Below the pieces are notes generated by a model. That model searched no databases. It was given only the letters and a program-made list of their open reading frames with translations, and was not told where the DNA came from. From Oscillospiraceae bacterium (GTDB lineage Bacteria > Bacillota > Clostridia > Oscillospirales > Acutalibacteraceae): a stretch of DNA of 33,591 nt. Shown piece after piece: positions 1-9,006 of this stretch (within the stretch, counting starts at the first letter, position 1; every line of letters begins with the position of its first letter). The stretch lies in the NCBI GenBank assembly GCA_015066635.1, contig SVOA01000010.1, positions 1 to 33,591 on the forward strand. The letters run 5' to 3'. The position numbers and the translations under genes are program-made.

Positions 1-3000
1 AAATCGGAAATAATGCTTTTGCTTATATCGGCACAATAGATTACATTGATATTCCTGCGTCGGTTACAAGCATTTCGGGCGGTGCCTTTTACGGAACTCA
101 GCCGACTGAGATATACAGCTTCGCAGATCCTGACAGCTTGACATGGAGCAATACTGCTGATGAGCTTCTTCCCTCAAAGCAGACTGTTGTCCATGTTTAC
201 AGTCAGTATCTTTCACGCTATCAGGAAAAATTCGGCGACTCTGTCAATGCTACCTTTGTAGGCGACCTTGACTCAAAAATACATGATATCACGGTTGTTC
301 AGCCAGCTCACGGTACTGTTACCGCTGATTGTGAGACAGTTCATACGGGAACAGTTGTCAGGCTTACAAATACCGCTGATTCAGGCTACGGACTTAAAAA
401 ATATGCTGTAAGAGATACAAAGAAAAATAACATTCCCGTTACCGACGGCGCCTTCGTTATGCCCGACAGAGATGTTATAGTAACCGCCGAATTCAGCAGG
501 ATTTATTCAATCGCTTATGAGGTGGCTTCGGGCGAGGGTACTATTGAGGTGCCGAATAATGCGCCTGTGGGTACAACGGTTACCGTAACCGTCAACCCAT
601 ATACAAATAATGATTTGAAGAGACTGTATTATACAGATTCGAACGGCGAGGTTACCGAAATTACAGATAATCAGTTTGTAATGCCTGCTTCCGATATTAC
701 CGTTACGGCTGAATTCGGTCCGATAGATTATAATGTAACCTATTCTGACGCTCAGAACGGCTCTGTAACAGGCGTTGCGACCGCACACCTCGGCGATTTG
801 ATTGAGCTTACTGTTACGCCGGATGAGGCATACAAGCTAAATTCACTGACAGTTACGGACAGCGAAGGCAACGAAGTGAGTGTAACCGACGATTATAAGT
901 TCAATATGCCTGCTTCCGATGTTACAGTCAGTGCAGAGTTCGTAAGGGATTATTACAGAATCACGTATTCCGATACTCAGAACGGCACTCTCAGCGGTGT
1001 TCTCACGGCTCATGAAGGCGAAACAGTAACGCTTACCGTAACATCCGATGATTATTATGAAGCAAAATCGGTGTTTTTTACGGATTCAAACGGTGATGAG
1101 TTCTCAATAACAGACGATAGGTTCGTTATGCCCGCATCGGATATAACCGTAAATGCTGCCTTTGAAAAGATTGATTATGATATCTATTATATTGAAGCCG
1201 AAAACGGCTCTGTAACAGGCGCGAGTACCGCTAACTACGGCGACGAGGTAGAACTTACCGTTACGCCTGAAATAGGTTATAAGCTTGAGACACTGAGCGT
1301 TAGGGATGCTGACGAAAACGAGATTCAGGTTACTGACGGCAGATTTACAATGCCTGGCTCTGATGTTTCAATCAGCTCAAGCTTTGCAATTGCGGACTAT
1401 AACATTAATTACGTTACCGAGCGGTGCGTCGTATCGGGACCGGAGTGTGCAAACTACGGCGATGAAATTACATTAACGATAACGCCTGATGAAAACTGTG
1501 TCATTGATAAGGTTACAGTTATGGATGCAGATAACAATGTTATCCCTGTAAACGCTGATAAGTTCATTATGCCTGCTTCCGATGTGACAGTGACGGTCGA
1601 AGCTCTTCCCATTACGGCATATGCGGAATATGACTACGAAACGCAGATTCTGTACTTCCGTTACGGACCTTACCGTGAGACTTCGGATTCGTGGGAGATT
1701 AAAGATGACTCGATAAAGCCATGGAAGTATATACGGTATATTACTAAGGCTGTTTTCGACCCCTCCTTTGTCCAAGCAAGACCGAAGAATACTCGTTCAT
1801 GGTTCGCAGCGTACGACTCGTTAACTGATATAGAAGGCATTGAATATCTGAACACATCCGAGGTAACGGATATGAACTCAATGTTCTACGGTTACACAGG
1901 TGCGTCCCTTGATGTCAGCGGCTTCGACACCTCAAAGGTAACTGATTTTGAGGATATGTTCTACGGCTGTAAAAACCTTACGTCCCTTGATGTCAGCGGC
2001 TTCGACACTTCAAGTGCTGAATCTTTAAAGAATATGTTCTATAATTGTGAGAATTTGATCTCGATCGATGTCAGCGGCTTTAACACCTCTAAGGTAACCG
2101 ATATGGGCGGTATGTTCGCATCCTGCAGTGGACTTACATCGATTGACGTAAGCAATTTTGATACTTCAAGTCTTAAAGATATAAGCACTATGTTTGCCGG
2201 CTGTACCCAGCTTAAAACGATTGATTTGCGAAGCTTTAATGTTCCGAAATACAATAATGCGGTGTTGGTTTTCCGCGACTGCGTGAATCTTGAAACAATC
2301 TATGTTGCAACTGCCGATACAGCGTGGAAGGCAAACAGCGGCTGGAATGTTTTTTATAATTGTGAAAAGCTTGTCGGAGGAACGGGTACGCCCTTTGACA
2401 GCGAAAATGTTGATATATCAATGGCGAAGGTTCAGGACGGGTACTTTACAGCCAAGCCTTTCGATATAACGGTTGTAAATGCTTCGGGCGGTGCTGTTGA
2501 GGCTGATAAGTCTCAGGCTTATATGGGTGATACGGTTTCACTTGATTTCACTTCTGATGATAATATGGTATTCAGCCACTATACCGTTACCGACAAAAAC
2601 GGCGGCAAGGTTACGGTAAACGGTGATACCTTCACAATGCCCGCTTCCGATGTAACCGTTACGGCAGTATTCAGAGAGCAGGGAATATACGATATCAACG
2701 AGGACGGCATTGAGGACATAAACGATATTGCATTTATCATCTCTGCGTCAGTCGGAGACGTTGAAATGACAGCTTCACAGCAAGCGAAAGCTGACCTTAA
2801 CGGCGACGGCGTTATTGACGGCTTTGATGCCGCAGAGCTTGACAGGATACTCTTTGCAAATGACTGCGAAGCAGGCGACGTAGATATGGACGGCGATATT
2901 GACCTTGTCGACTATGCAATAGTAAAGGCTCATATTTCGGGCGTTGACTCTGATGAGAATCATCCTGCAAATCTGCTTGATAAGAGCTATCTGACGGCTG

Positions 3001-3140
3001 AATATGACAGCATAAAGGATAGCTATGACAATGGTGTTATCATCACTCCGATTTATTACAATGCCGACATCAATAAGGACAAAGCAGTAGATGCGTTTGA
3101 CCTGTTCGATCTTGATAAACGCATAAACGGTCTTGCATAG
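1..3140 (+). CDS. BspA-like surface protein with InlB-B-like repeats and dockerin-like C-terminus (5' partial)
   Basis: The frame is open from base 3, so the gene begins left of the window; the TTG at 138 is an internal codon, not a start. About 1045 residues are visible. The first ~50 read as a BspA-type leucine-rich repeat (IPASVTSISGGAF). Bases ~280-1610 encode six tandem modules of about 70 residues, each ending in a form of MPASDVTVTAEF, resembling divergent InlB B-repeats. Bases ~1610-2330 hold DUF285-type BspA repeats built on SLDVSGFDTSKVTDM. A seventh B-like module follows (~2460-2675). The last ~155 residues carry four dockerin-type calcium loops (DINEDGIEDINDI, DLNGDGVIDGFD, DVDMDGDIDLVD, DINKDKAVDAFD). 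Such proteins are typically secreted and adhesive; a dockerin would dock on a cohesin scaffold. Role in adhesion or a cellulosome-like complex is inferred. The neighbour at 3335 shares the C-terminal module. Confidence 0.85.
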   Translation, partial: IGNNAFAYIGTIDYIDIPASVTSISGGAFYGTQPTEIYSFADPDSLTWSNTADELLPSKQTVVHVYSQYLSRYQEKFGDSVNATFVGDLDSKIHDITVVQPAHGTVTADCETVHTGTVVRLTNTADSGYGLKKYAVRDTKKNNIPVTDGAFVMPDRDVIVTAEFSRIYSIAYEVASGEGTIEVPNNAPVGTTVTVTVNPYTNNDLKRLYYTDSNGEVTEITDNQFVMPASDITVTAEFGPIDYNVTYSDAQNGSVTGVATAHLGDLIELTVTPDEAYKLNSLTVTDSEGNEVSVTDDYKFNMPASDVTVSAEFVRDYYRITYSDTQNGTLSGVLTAHEGETVTLTVTSDDYYEAKSVFFTDSNGDEFSITDDRFVMPASDITVNAAFEKIDYDIYYIEAENGSVTGASTANYGDEVELTVTPEIGYKLETLSVRDADENEIQVTDGRFTMPGSDVSISSSFAIADYNINYVTERCVVSGPECANYGDEITLTITPDENCVIDKVTVMDADNNVIPVNADKFIMPASDVTVTVEALPITAYAEYDYETQILYFRYGPYRETSDSWEIKDDSIKPWKYIRYITKAVFDPSFVQARPKNTRSWFAAYDSLTDIEGIEYLNTSEVTDMNSMFYGYTGASLDVSGFDTSKVTDFEDMFYGCKNLTSLDVSGFDTSSAESLKNMFYNCENLISIDVSGFNTSKVTDMGGMFASCSGLTSIDVSNFDTSSLKDISTMFAGCTQLKTIDLRSFNVPKYNNAVLVFRDCVNLETIYVATADTAWKANSGWNVFYNCEKLVGGTGTPFDSENVDISMAKVQDGYFTAKPFDITVVNASGGAVEADKSQAYMGDTVSLDFTSDDNMVFSHYTVTDKNGGKVTVNGDTFTMPASDVTVTAVFREQGIYDINEDGIEDINDIAFIISASVGDVEMTASQQAKADLNGDGVIDGFDAAELDRILFANDCEAGDVDMDGDIDLVDYAIVKAHISGVDSDENHPANLLDKSYLTAEYDSIKDSYDNGVIITPIYYNADINKDKAVDAFDLFDLDKRINGLA

Positions 3141-3162
3141 AATTAAGTTAAGAATAAGATTT

Positions 3163-3179
3163 AAGGCTCAGCCTTTTTT
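3163..3179 (+). terminator. Short terminator after the first surface gene
   Basis: AAGGC, loop TCA, GCCTT, followed by a T run. The flanks match the stronger terminator at 6348, but 11 bases of stem and loop are missing, leaving only five base pairs. It may be leaky. The remaining intergenic DNA to 3258 shows nothing else I can name. Confidence 0.5.
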
Positions 3180-3258
3180 GCATAGTAAAACTATGCGTTA
3201 GACGCGTATTCGGGAGAAGTCTATTGTCAAGAAAAACAAATTCTTCTTAAAATCATAT

Positions 3259-3287
3259 TTGAAACTTGCTGAGATTTATGGTATATT
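3259..3287 (+). promoter_or_regulatory. Sigma-A-type promoter for the 3335 gene
   Basis: TTGAAA (3259-3264), 17-base spacer, TATATT (3282-3287). The start codon lies about 48 bases downstream, with AAGGAG at 3323-3328. This suggests the second surface gene is transcribed on its own. Confidence 0.65.
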
Positions 3288-3334
3288 ATATAAGCAAAAG
3301 TATACGATATCGCAAATGGAATAAGGAGTAATTT

Positions 3335-6325
3335 ATGAACTTGTTAAGAAAAATAACATCGGTTTTTATGGCGGCTATATTGTTGCTTGCTGCAATTCCG
3401 TTGACAGCATCTGCAGAAACCGAAACAGGTCGTTTGGGCAGTTCTAATGTTTATTATGAGCTGAATGACGACGGAACTTTGCGCCTTTACGGCAGCGGTG
3501 CTACACCGAATTATTCGGGAACTAATCAGAGCCCGTTTGTAGAAATCGGTTACATAAATAAAATCATTGTAGATGAAGGTGTTACAAAGCTCGGCGACTA
3601 TATTTTCGAAAGATGCGATGTAACGGAGGTCAGTCTCCCGACATCTCTTCGTGATCTGGGTATGTTTGTCTTTGGCGGTTGTGAATACTTAGAGGAAATT
3701 GAGCTTCAAAGTGCTACCAGAACCTTCGGTATAGGCGTTTTTTATCATTGCTCCTCGCTTAAAAAAATAACTTTTCATGCAAATACGATTAATTGTTTTC
3801 AATTATATGAAAATGAAAACGGTTTTTCGTTTAACAGTTTGCTCAGCCCGGTTGAGAATGCTTCTGTTTACATTCCGCTTCCGATTACTGTTAACGAAAG
3901 TCTGTCGGGCGTCTCGACAAATGTTACAGGTTATGAAAAAGCAGCGGAACTTTTTAATAAAAACGGCAATACTGTCTACTGCGTAAACAGTAACGCCACA
4001 ATCAAGTGGAAAAACTACGACGGTACGGTGCTTGAAACCGACACCAATGCCGCACAGGGTGAGATACCCACTTATGACGGCGCAACTCCCGAAAAGCCTG
4101 TTGATGACAATTTCGGCTACGTTTTCAGCGGTTGGACTCCCGAGCCTTTTGCAGTTATGGGCGATATGTCATACACCGCTGTATTTGAAACCGTTGACAG
4201 AACGGCATATATTGACGAAAACGGTGTAACGCAGTATGCCGGCACTCGCACCCTTACCGGCACCGAGACCGAGCTTCCCGGCGGCTGGTATGTGGTTTAC
4301 GGTAATATTACATATAACAATAATCTCAGCTTCAAGGGCGATGTTCGTATCATTTTGGCTGACGGCGCAACAATGAATACGTTGGGAACAACAAATTATT
4401 CGGTTCTTTCTGACGCAGGTCTTTCCATATACTGTCAGGAAGGAAGGACAGGAGCTTTAATCTCTGACGGAATAGTCGCTACTTACGTTAAAATCTGCGG
4501 CGGCAACGTTAATATAGCGAATACGATTATGACTGCCTATGATGTCGATATATACGGCGGCCGGGTTGATGTCGGCTCTATTATCTGGTCTATGGGCGGC
4601 AATATGAATATTTACGGCGGTAATACGAGCGTAAACAGTTACATAGCTGTTAAAAATGCAATTACGATAGGATATAAAAAGCCCACAGACAGTATCTATT
4701 CAAAAGAATATAGAATATCAAATACGGGTACGGGTATACAAGCTATCACCTTCGCCGACGGTCAATCCTTCAAAAATGCAAATGATGCGACCGAGATATT
4801 TACCGGAACGGCTGATCTTGATGCGGTTAAAGAAAAAACTCTTGTTCCGTACTCATATAATATGATTACGTATGCTTCTGATGAATACGGAACTGTAACA
4901 GGAGTCAGCGGAGCGAATTTCGGCGATGAGATTACGCTTACCGTTTCGCCAAATACAGGATGCTATCTTGATAGCTTAACTGTTAAGGACGGCAATAACA
5001 ATGAAATTACCGTAACTGACGGCATTTTTATAATGCCCGACTCCGCCGTTACGGTTACGGCAGATTTTAAAATTCACACCTACACCGTCAACTTCGTTAT
5101 AGACGGCGTAACCGTTGAAACGGATGAAAATGTGCCTTACGGTGATTTGCCGATATTTAACGGCGAAATTACCGAAACGTATTTTGATGAAAACGGTATG
5201 GAATACAGGTTTGCGGGTTGGACTCCCGAGCCTGCCGAGGTTACGGATAATATTACCTATACTGCAACCTATGCTTTAAGCGGAAGAATCAGAGTTAATT
5301 ACCTTGATGAAAACCAAAACACTCAGACGGTTGTAGCGAATATACTGACGGGCAATGAAACAACTCTTACAGAGGGTTGGTACTTCGTCAAGGACAATAT
5401 TTCTTACAGCGGCGAGCTTAAGCTTTTGGATTCGGTTAATCTTATCCTCGGCGACAATGCCGTAATGAGTACTGCTAAGGGAATGACATACGCACACTCC
5501 GGTTCGCCCTGGCATCTGAATGTTTATGCTCAGAGCGGGCAGAGCGGACAGGTCGGAACTCTGAATATAAACGACGTAAGTACATTTTACAGCCTTAAGG
5601 TTTGCGGCGGTAACGTGAACTTTAAAAGCATTATGGCCATGAACACAAGCATTTTAGGCGGCAGATTTACATCAACCGGAATCATGGCTATAAACGACGG
5701 TGAAATCACTCTGGGCTGTAATACCGCTGACAGCAGTATTACTGTCGGCAGTTATTCCGGCACGGTTAAAATCGTTGACGGTCAAACACTGATAGACGGA
5801 AAACGTGCATACAGAGGTACTGTATCCGACAACTCAAAGCTTGCGGATAAAACTCTTGTTGCCGGCGTGCTTAAGTATGATATAAATGAGGATGACGTTG
5901 AGGACATAAACGATATTGCGTTTATTATTGCCGCCTCGCAGGGTGAGGCAACAATGACCGAAACGCAAGCCGCCAAAGCCGACCTCAACCTTGACGGTGT
6001 TGACGTATTTGATGCAGCAGAGCTTGACAGGATTTTCTACGCACCCGATACCGATGACGGCGATGTCAATCAGGACGGCAATATTGATCTTGCTGACTAT
6101 GCAATGATAAGGTCGCATATTTCAGGCGTTGACTCTGATGAGAATCATCCTGCAAACCTGCTTGACAAGAGTTATCTCTCTGCAGAATATGACAGTATAA
6201 AGGATAGCTATGACAACGGTGTTATCATCACTCCGGTTTATTACAATGCCGACATCAATAAGGACAAAGCAGTTGATGCGTTTGACCTGTTCTATCTTGA
6301 TAAACGCATAAACGGTCTTGCATAG
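3335..6325 (+). CDS. Secreted BspA-like LRR protein with beta-repeat modules and dockerin-like C-terminus
   Basis: 996 residues, ATG with AAGGAG six bases upstream. Residues 1-27 are a signal peptide (KIT, hydrophobic core, cut after TASA). Residues ~35-165 are BspA/LRR_5-type repeats. Residues ~219-288 and ~582-648 resemble Listeria-Bacteroides (Flg_new) repeats, each with the motif GWTPEP. Residues ~289-505 and ~650-845 are two copies of a glycine- and asparagine-rich module (GWYVVYGNITY / GWYFVKDNISY; both with CGGNVN) that looks like a beta-helix. One divergent InlB-B-like module lies between (~510-580). The C-terminal ~150 residues hold four dockerin-type loops nearly identical to those of the upstream protein, but the second loop (DLNLDGVDVFDAAELD) is one residue shorter. 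Probably a secreted, complex-anchored adhesin or carbohydrate-binding protein; the substrate is unknown. Confidence 0.88.
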   Translation: MNLLRKITSVFMAAILLLAAIPLTASAETETGRLGSSNVYYELNDDGTLRLYGSGATPNYSGTNQSPFVEIGYINKIIVDEGVTKLGDYIFERCDVTEVSLPTSLRDLGMFVFGGCEYLEEIELQSATRTFGIGVFYHCSSLKKITFHANTINCFQLYENENGFSFNSLLSPVENASVYIPLPITVNESLSGVSTNVTGYEKAAELFNKNGNTVYCVNSNATIKWKNYDGTVLETDTNAAQGEIPTYDGATPEKPVDDNFGYVFSGWTPEPFAVMGDMSYTAVFETVDRTAYIDENGVTQYAGTRTLTGTETELPGGWYVVYGNITYNNNLSFKGDVRIILADGATMNTLGTTNYSVLSDAGLSIYCQEGRTGALISDGIVATYVKICGGNVNIANTIMTAYDVDIYGGRVDVGSIIWSMGGNMNIYGGNTSVNSYIAVKNAITIGYKKPTDSIYSKEYRISNTGTGIQAITFADGQSFKNANDATEIFTGTADLDAVKEKTLVPYSYNMITYASDEYGTVTGVSGANFGDEITLTVSPNTGCYLDSLTVKDGNNNEITVTDGIFIMPDSAVTVTADFKIHTYTVNFVIDGVTVETDENVPYGDLPIFNGEITETYFDENGMEYRFAGWTPEPAEVTDNITYTATYALSGRIRVNYLDENQNTQTVVANILTGNETTLTEGWYFVKDNISYSGELKLLDSVNLILGDNAVMSTAKGMTYAHSGSPWHLNVYAQSGQSGQVGTLNINDVSTFYSLKVCGGNVNFKSIMAMNTSILGGRFTSTGIMAINDGEITLGCNTADSSITVGSYSGTVKIVDGQTLIDGKRAYRGTVSDNSKLADKTLVAGVLKYDINEDDVEDINDIAFIIAASQGEATMTETQAAKADLNLDGVDVFDAAELDRIFYAPDTDDGDVNQDGNIDLADYAMIRSHISGVDSDENHPANLLDKSYLSAEYDSIKDSYDNGVIITPVYYNADINKDKAVDAFDLFYLDKRINGLA

Positions 6326-6347
6326 AATAGAGTTAAGAATAAGATTT

Positions 6348-6375
6348 AAGGCTCGGGTTTATCCGAGCCTTTTTT
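6348..6375 (+). terminator. Rho-independent terminator of the 3335 gene
   Basis: AAGGCTCGG, six-base loop, CCGAGCCTT, T run. A 9-bp stem makes this a strong terminator; it is the full-length version of the shortened one at 3163. Confidence 0.85.
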
Positions 6376-6419
6376 CATTATTAGTGTCAGATTACTTAGC
6401 AGGGGGTAGGCAGTTAATT

Positions 6420-6617
6420 TTACGCCGCATAGACTCTTACATCATAGTTAACAGCATACTGCTTGTCCGGCTCAGCCGTTTCTTTTAATATCTTTTTTGT
6501 AGTGTGTCCGCATCTTGTAAAATACCTGTGCTGAATCATCAATGTGTCCAACAAAGTGTCCTCAGTAGGCACAGAGGCGCTCAGACTTGCAACCGACAAG
6601 CTGAACAGTAAAAATTT
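6420..6617 (-). pseudogene. Coding-like remnant, unrecognised
   Basis: The reverse strand is open for 66 codons with no ATG near the start and ends at a TAA at 6422-6420. The C-terminal part reads like protein (HRYFTRCGHTTKKILKE and, at the end, NYDVRVYAA). I do not recognise the family. The lack of a start and ribosome binding site, and overlap with a remnant on the other strand, suggest the tail of a lost gene rather than a live one. It could also be chance. Confidence 0.3.
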
Positions 6618-6669
6618 CTATGCCTTCAATCCGAGCTTTGATATAAAGTGCAACGGAAAAAACAAATAA
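6544..6669 (+). pseudogene. Short coding-like remnant ahead of an orphan terminator
   Basis: After an in-frame TGA the plus strand is open for about 43 codons (possible GTG at 6544), ending KCNGKNK and TAA 16 bases before a strong terminator at 6686. There is no ribosome binding site. The position just before a terminator suggests the 3' tail of a gene whose body was deleted. Family not recognised. The rest of 6376-6846 shows no gene. Confidence 0.3.
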
Positions 6670-6685
6670 AATCCAAACCGATTTT

Positions 6686-6717
6686 CCCCGAAGTGTTATT
6701 TGCTTCGGGGAATTTTT
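6686..6717 (+). terminator. Strong intrinsic terminator without a full gene upstream
   Basis: CCCCGAAG, nine-base loop, CTTCGGGG, then AATTTTT. The T run exists only on the plus strand, so it served a plus-strand transcript, presumably the gene whose tail is left at 6544-6669. Confidence 0.8.
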
Positions 6718-6846
6718 GCAATATTAAAAAACAAAAAATTTTGCCCGATTATCACGGATGCCGACAGCAAGACATTAAGGATGTAAATACCGTATAACTG
6801 AAAATCTGCAATGTTTAATATTTCTTAATAATTTGCCGATAAAATG

Positions 6847-6875
6847 TTGAACTTTTTACGGTTTTTAATTATAAT
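6847..6875 (+). promoter_or_regulatory. Sigma-A-type promoter of the STAS/PP2C operon
   Basis: TTGAAC (6847-6852), 17-base spacer, TATAAT (6870-6875), 32 bases before the first start codon. A second TATAAT at 6881 lacks a -35 at the right distance. No other promoter was seen before 12220, so the six genes probably share this one. Confidence 0.7.
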
Positions 6876-6907
6876 TAGTATATAATATTTAAACAGAGGT
6901 GTTATTT

Positions 6908-7204
6908 ATGAATTTTTCAAGCAAAAAGGAAGGCAATACGCTTACAGTCAGTGTATCGGGAAGAATAGATACAAATTCAGCACCGGAGCTTGAAAAGCAT
7001 ATTACTGATAATTTAGACGGTATTACTGAGCTTATACTTGATTTAAAGGATATTACATATACTTCATCAGCAGGGCTCAGGGTTTTTCTCAAAGCTCAGA
7101 AGCTTATGAACAAGCAGGGTGTAATGACTCTTAAAAATGTCAGGGAAGAGGTAATGGATATTTTTGAGTTAACAGGATTTTCGGGTATTTTGAATATTGA
7201 ATAA
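6908..7204 (+). CDS. STAS-domain anti-sigma factor antagonist
   Basis: 98 residues, one STAS domain of the SpoIIAA/RsbV type. The motif YTSSAGLRV (from residue 51) aligns with the phosphorylation loop of SpoIIAA, putting the likely phospho-acceptor at Ser54. In this family the unphosphorylated form binds an anti-sigma kinase and frees its partner; phosphorylation turns it off. The start is ATG 6908 because AGAGG (6895-6899) lies eight bases upstream; an earlier in-frame GTG at 6899 overlaps that site. The next gene supplies both a phosphatase and a kinase domain that could act on this Ser. No sigma factor gene is nearby, so the final target is unknown. Confidence 0.85.
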   Translation: MNFSSKKEGNTLTVSVSGRIDTNSAPELEKHITDNLDGITELILDLKDITYTSSAGLRVFLKAQKLMNKQGVMTLKNVREEVMDIFELTGFSGILNIE

Positions 7205-7239
7205 ATCTAATTGCTGTATCAAAGAACGGATTTGATTAA

Positions 7240-8991
7240 ATGGATAATACAATTTTTACAAAATTGATAGGTACGTCGGCGGTTATACTTGTAATAGCCG
7301 CGTTTATCGGCGGCAGTGATATACTCTCAAAATATATGCAGTCCGACAAGAAATGGAAATATTCGGTTATTTCGGGCATACTCGGTGGAGCGCTCGGAAT
7401 TTACGGTAATCTTTCCGGCTTTAATCTTAACGGCGCAGTTGTTTCGGTCAGAGACATAGGCCCCATGCTTTCGGGCTTTGTCGGCGGACCGGTAGGCGGT
7501 ATCATTGCCGGACTTATTGCAGGCATACACAGACTGACTCTCGGCGGCATTACCGCTCAGGCGTGCGTTGTTGCGACCTGTTGTATAGGTTTAATCAGCG
7601 GTTTGCTTTCAATGAAACGCCACGAACAGATGAAAAAGCTTTATTTTTCTTTTTTGCTCGGTGTTCTGTCAGAAGCTTTCCATCTCGGGATAGTTCTCAT
7701 TATGGTTAAGCCGTTTGAAACGGCTCTTGACATAGTCAAGCAGATAGCAGTGCCGTTTATTCTTATAAACGCTGTCGGCTTTACTTTGATGGTAGCTATA
7801 ATAACCTACACGGAGAAACAAAGGAGTCTTGTTGAGGAAAAAAGCCGTATGCAGTCCGAATTGGAGGTTGCTACGGTAATTCAGCATTCCCTGCTTCCCA
7901 CGATAAGCGAAAATTATCCCGGACGCAAAGAGATTGACGTAAGCGCATTTATGGAAACGGCCAAAGAGGTCGGCGGCGACTTTTATGACGTGTTCTTCGT
8001 TGACTCAAACCGTATTGCTTTTGAAATCGGTGATGTTTCCGGCAAGGGCGTTCCCGCCGCGCTGTTTATGGCTACGGCTAAAATGACGCTTCAGAACTGT
8101 ATAAGAGATATTCCGTCTCTTTCACAGGCAATGGCAACTGCAAACAATTCCCTCTGCGCGAGAAACGAAGCGGATATGTTTGTTACGCTCTGGGTGGGAA
8201 TTTTAGACCTTTCGAGCGGAGAGATGACATATGTGAGCGCAGGTCATAACCCTCCTGTTGCAGTCAGCGGAGACAAAGCCGATTTCCTTAAAACCAAAAA
8301 CGGCTTTGTTCTTGCCGGAATGGAGGACGTTATATACAAAGAGAATACAATTAAGTTTAACAGCGGCGACGTTCTCTGTCTTTATACGGACGGCGTAACG
8401 GAGGCGAACAATTCCGATAAAGAGCTTTTCGGCGATGATAGACTTCTGAAATGTTTTGACGGTATTCGGAATGTTTCGGCAGAGCAGCTTTTAAGCAACG
8501 TAAAGAATTCCGTTGACGAATTTGTCGGAGATGCGGATCAGTTTGACGATCTTACGATGCTCTGTTTCATATTTAAGGGCAACAAAAACGAGGATAAGCT
8601 TACGGTTGAAGCAAAAAAGGAAAACCTTGACGAGGTTATCGGCTTTGTTGACGGTTATCTTGAAAAATCGGACTGTCCGATGAAAGCACAAATGCAGATA
8701 AACCTTGCAGTTGAGGAAATATTTGTAAATATTGCTTCTTACGCTTACGGCGGTAAAAACGGGACTGCCGAAATCACGATGTCCGGTGAGGAAAATGAAG
8801 TTACGATTACTTTTGCCGACAGCGGTATCCCGTACAACCCGCTTGAAAAGGAAGATCCCGATATTTCTCTGTCCGCAGACGTACGTGAAATCGGAGGCTT
8901 GGGAATATTCCTTGTAAAAAAGAATATGGACAACGTTTCCTATGATTATACTGACGGGAAAAATATCCTGACTATTAAAAAAACAATTTGA
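7240..8991 (+). CDS. Membrane LytS-type sensor fused to PP2C (SpoIIE/RsbU) phosphatase and RsbW-like kinase domain
   Basis: 583 residues. Residues 1-195 form about six membrane helices with the 5TM-5TMR_LYT hallmark (VRDIGPMLSGFVGGPVGG, then AGIHR.TLGG). A short coiled stretch leads into a PP2C domain (~205-450) with the metal and active-site motifs GGDFYD (~244), IGDVSGKG (~263), AGHNPP, YTDGVTEA (~381) and DDLTML (~436). Residues ~455-583 are a GHKL/HATPase domain with an N box (AVEEIFVNI), ADSGIPYNP and GGLGIFLVKK, as in RsbW/SpoIIAB. Phosphatase and kinase of a partner switch are thus in one chain, presumably acting oppositely on STAS proteins such as the one 36 bases upstream. The ligand sensed is unknown. 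The ribosome binding site is weak (ACGGA). Confidence 0.88.
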   Translation: MDNTIFTKLIGTSAVILVIAAFIGGSDILSKYMQSDKKWKYSVISGILGGALGIYGNLSGFNLNGAVVSVRDIGPMLSGFVGGPVGGIIAGLIAGIHRLTLGGITAQACVVATCCIGLISGLLSMKRHEQMKKLYFSFLLGVLSEAFHLGIVLIMVKPFETALDIVKQIAVPFILINAVGFTLMVAIITYTEKQRSLVEEKSRMQSELEVATVIQHSLLPTISENYPGRKEIDVSAFMETAKEVGGDFYDVFFVDSNRIAFEIGDVSGKGVPAALFMATAKMTLQNCIRDIPSLSQAMATANNSLCARNEADMFVTLWVGILDLSSGEMTYVSAGHNPPVAVSGDKADFLKTKNGFVLAGMEDVIYKENTIKFNSGDVLCLYTDGVTEANNSDKELFGDDRLLKCFDGIRNVSAEQLLSNVKNSVDEFVGDADQFDDLTMLCFIFKGNKNEDKLTVEAKKENLDEVIGFVDGYLEKSDCPMKAQMQINLAVEEIFVNIASYAYGGKNGTAEITMSGEENEVTITFADSGIPYNPLEKEDPDISLSADVREIGGLGIFLVKKNMDNVSYDYTDGKNILTIKKTI

Positions 8992-9006
8992 CAAAAGGGG
9001 AAAGAT

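Noticed and set aside
6881-6886. Second TATAAT upstream of the STAS gene as the main -10
   Set aside because: It lies 28 bases from TTGAAC and has no other -35 at 16-18 bases; the TATAAT at 6870 has exact 17-base spacing.
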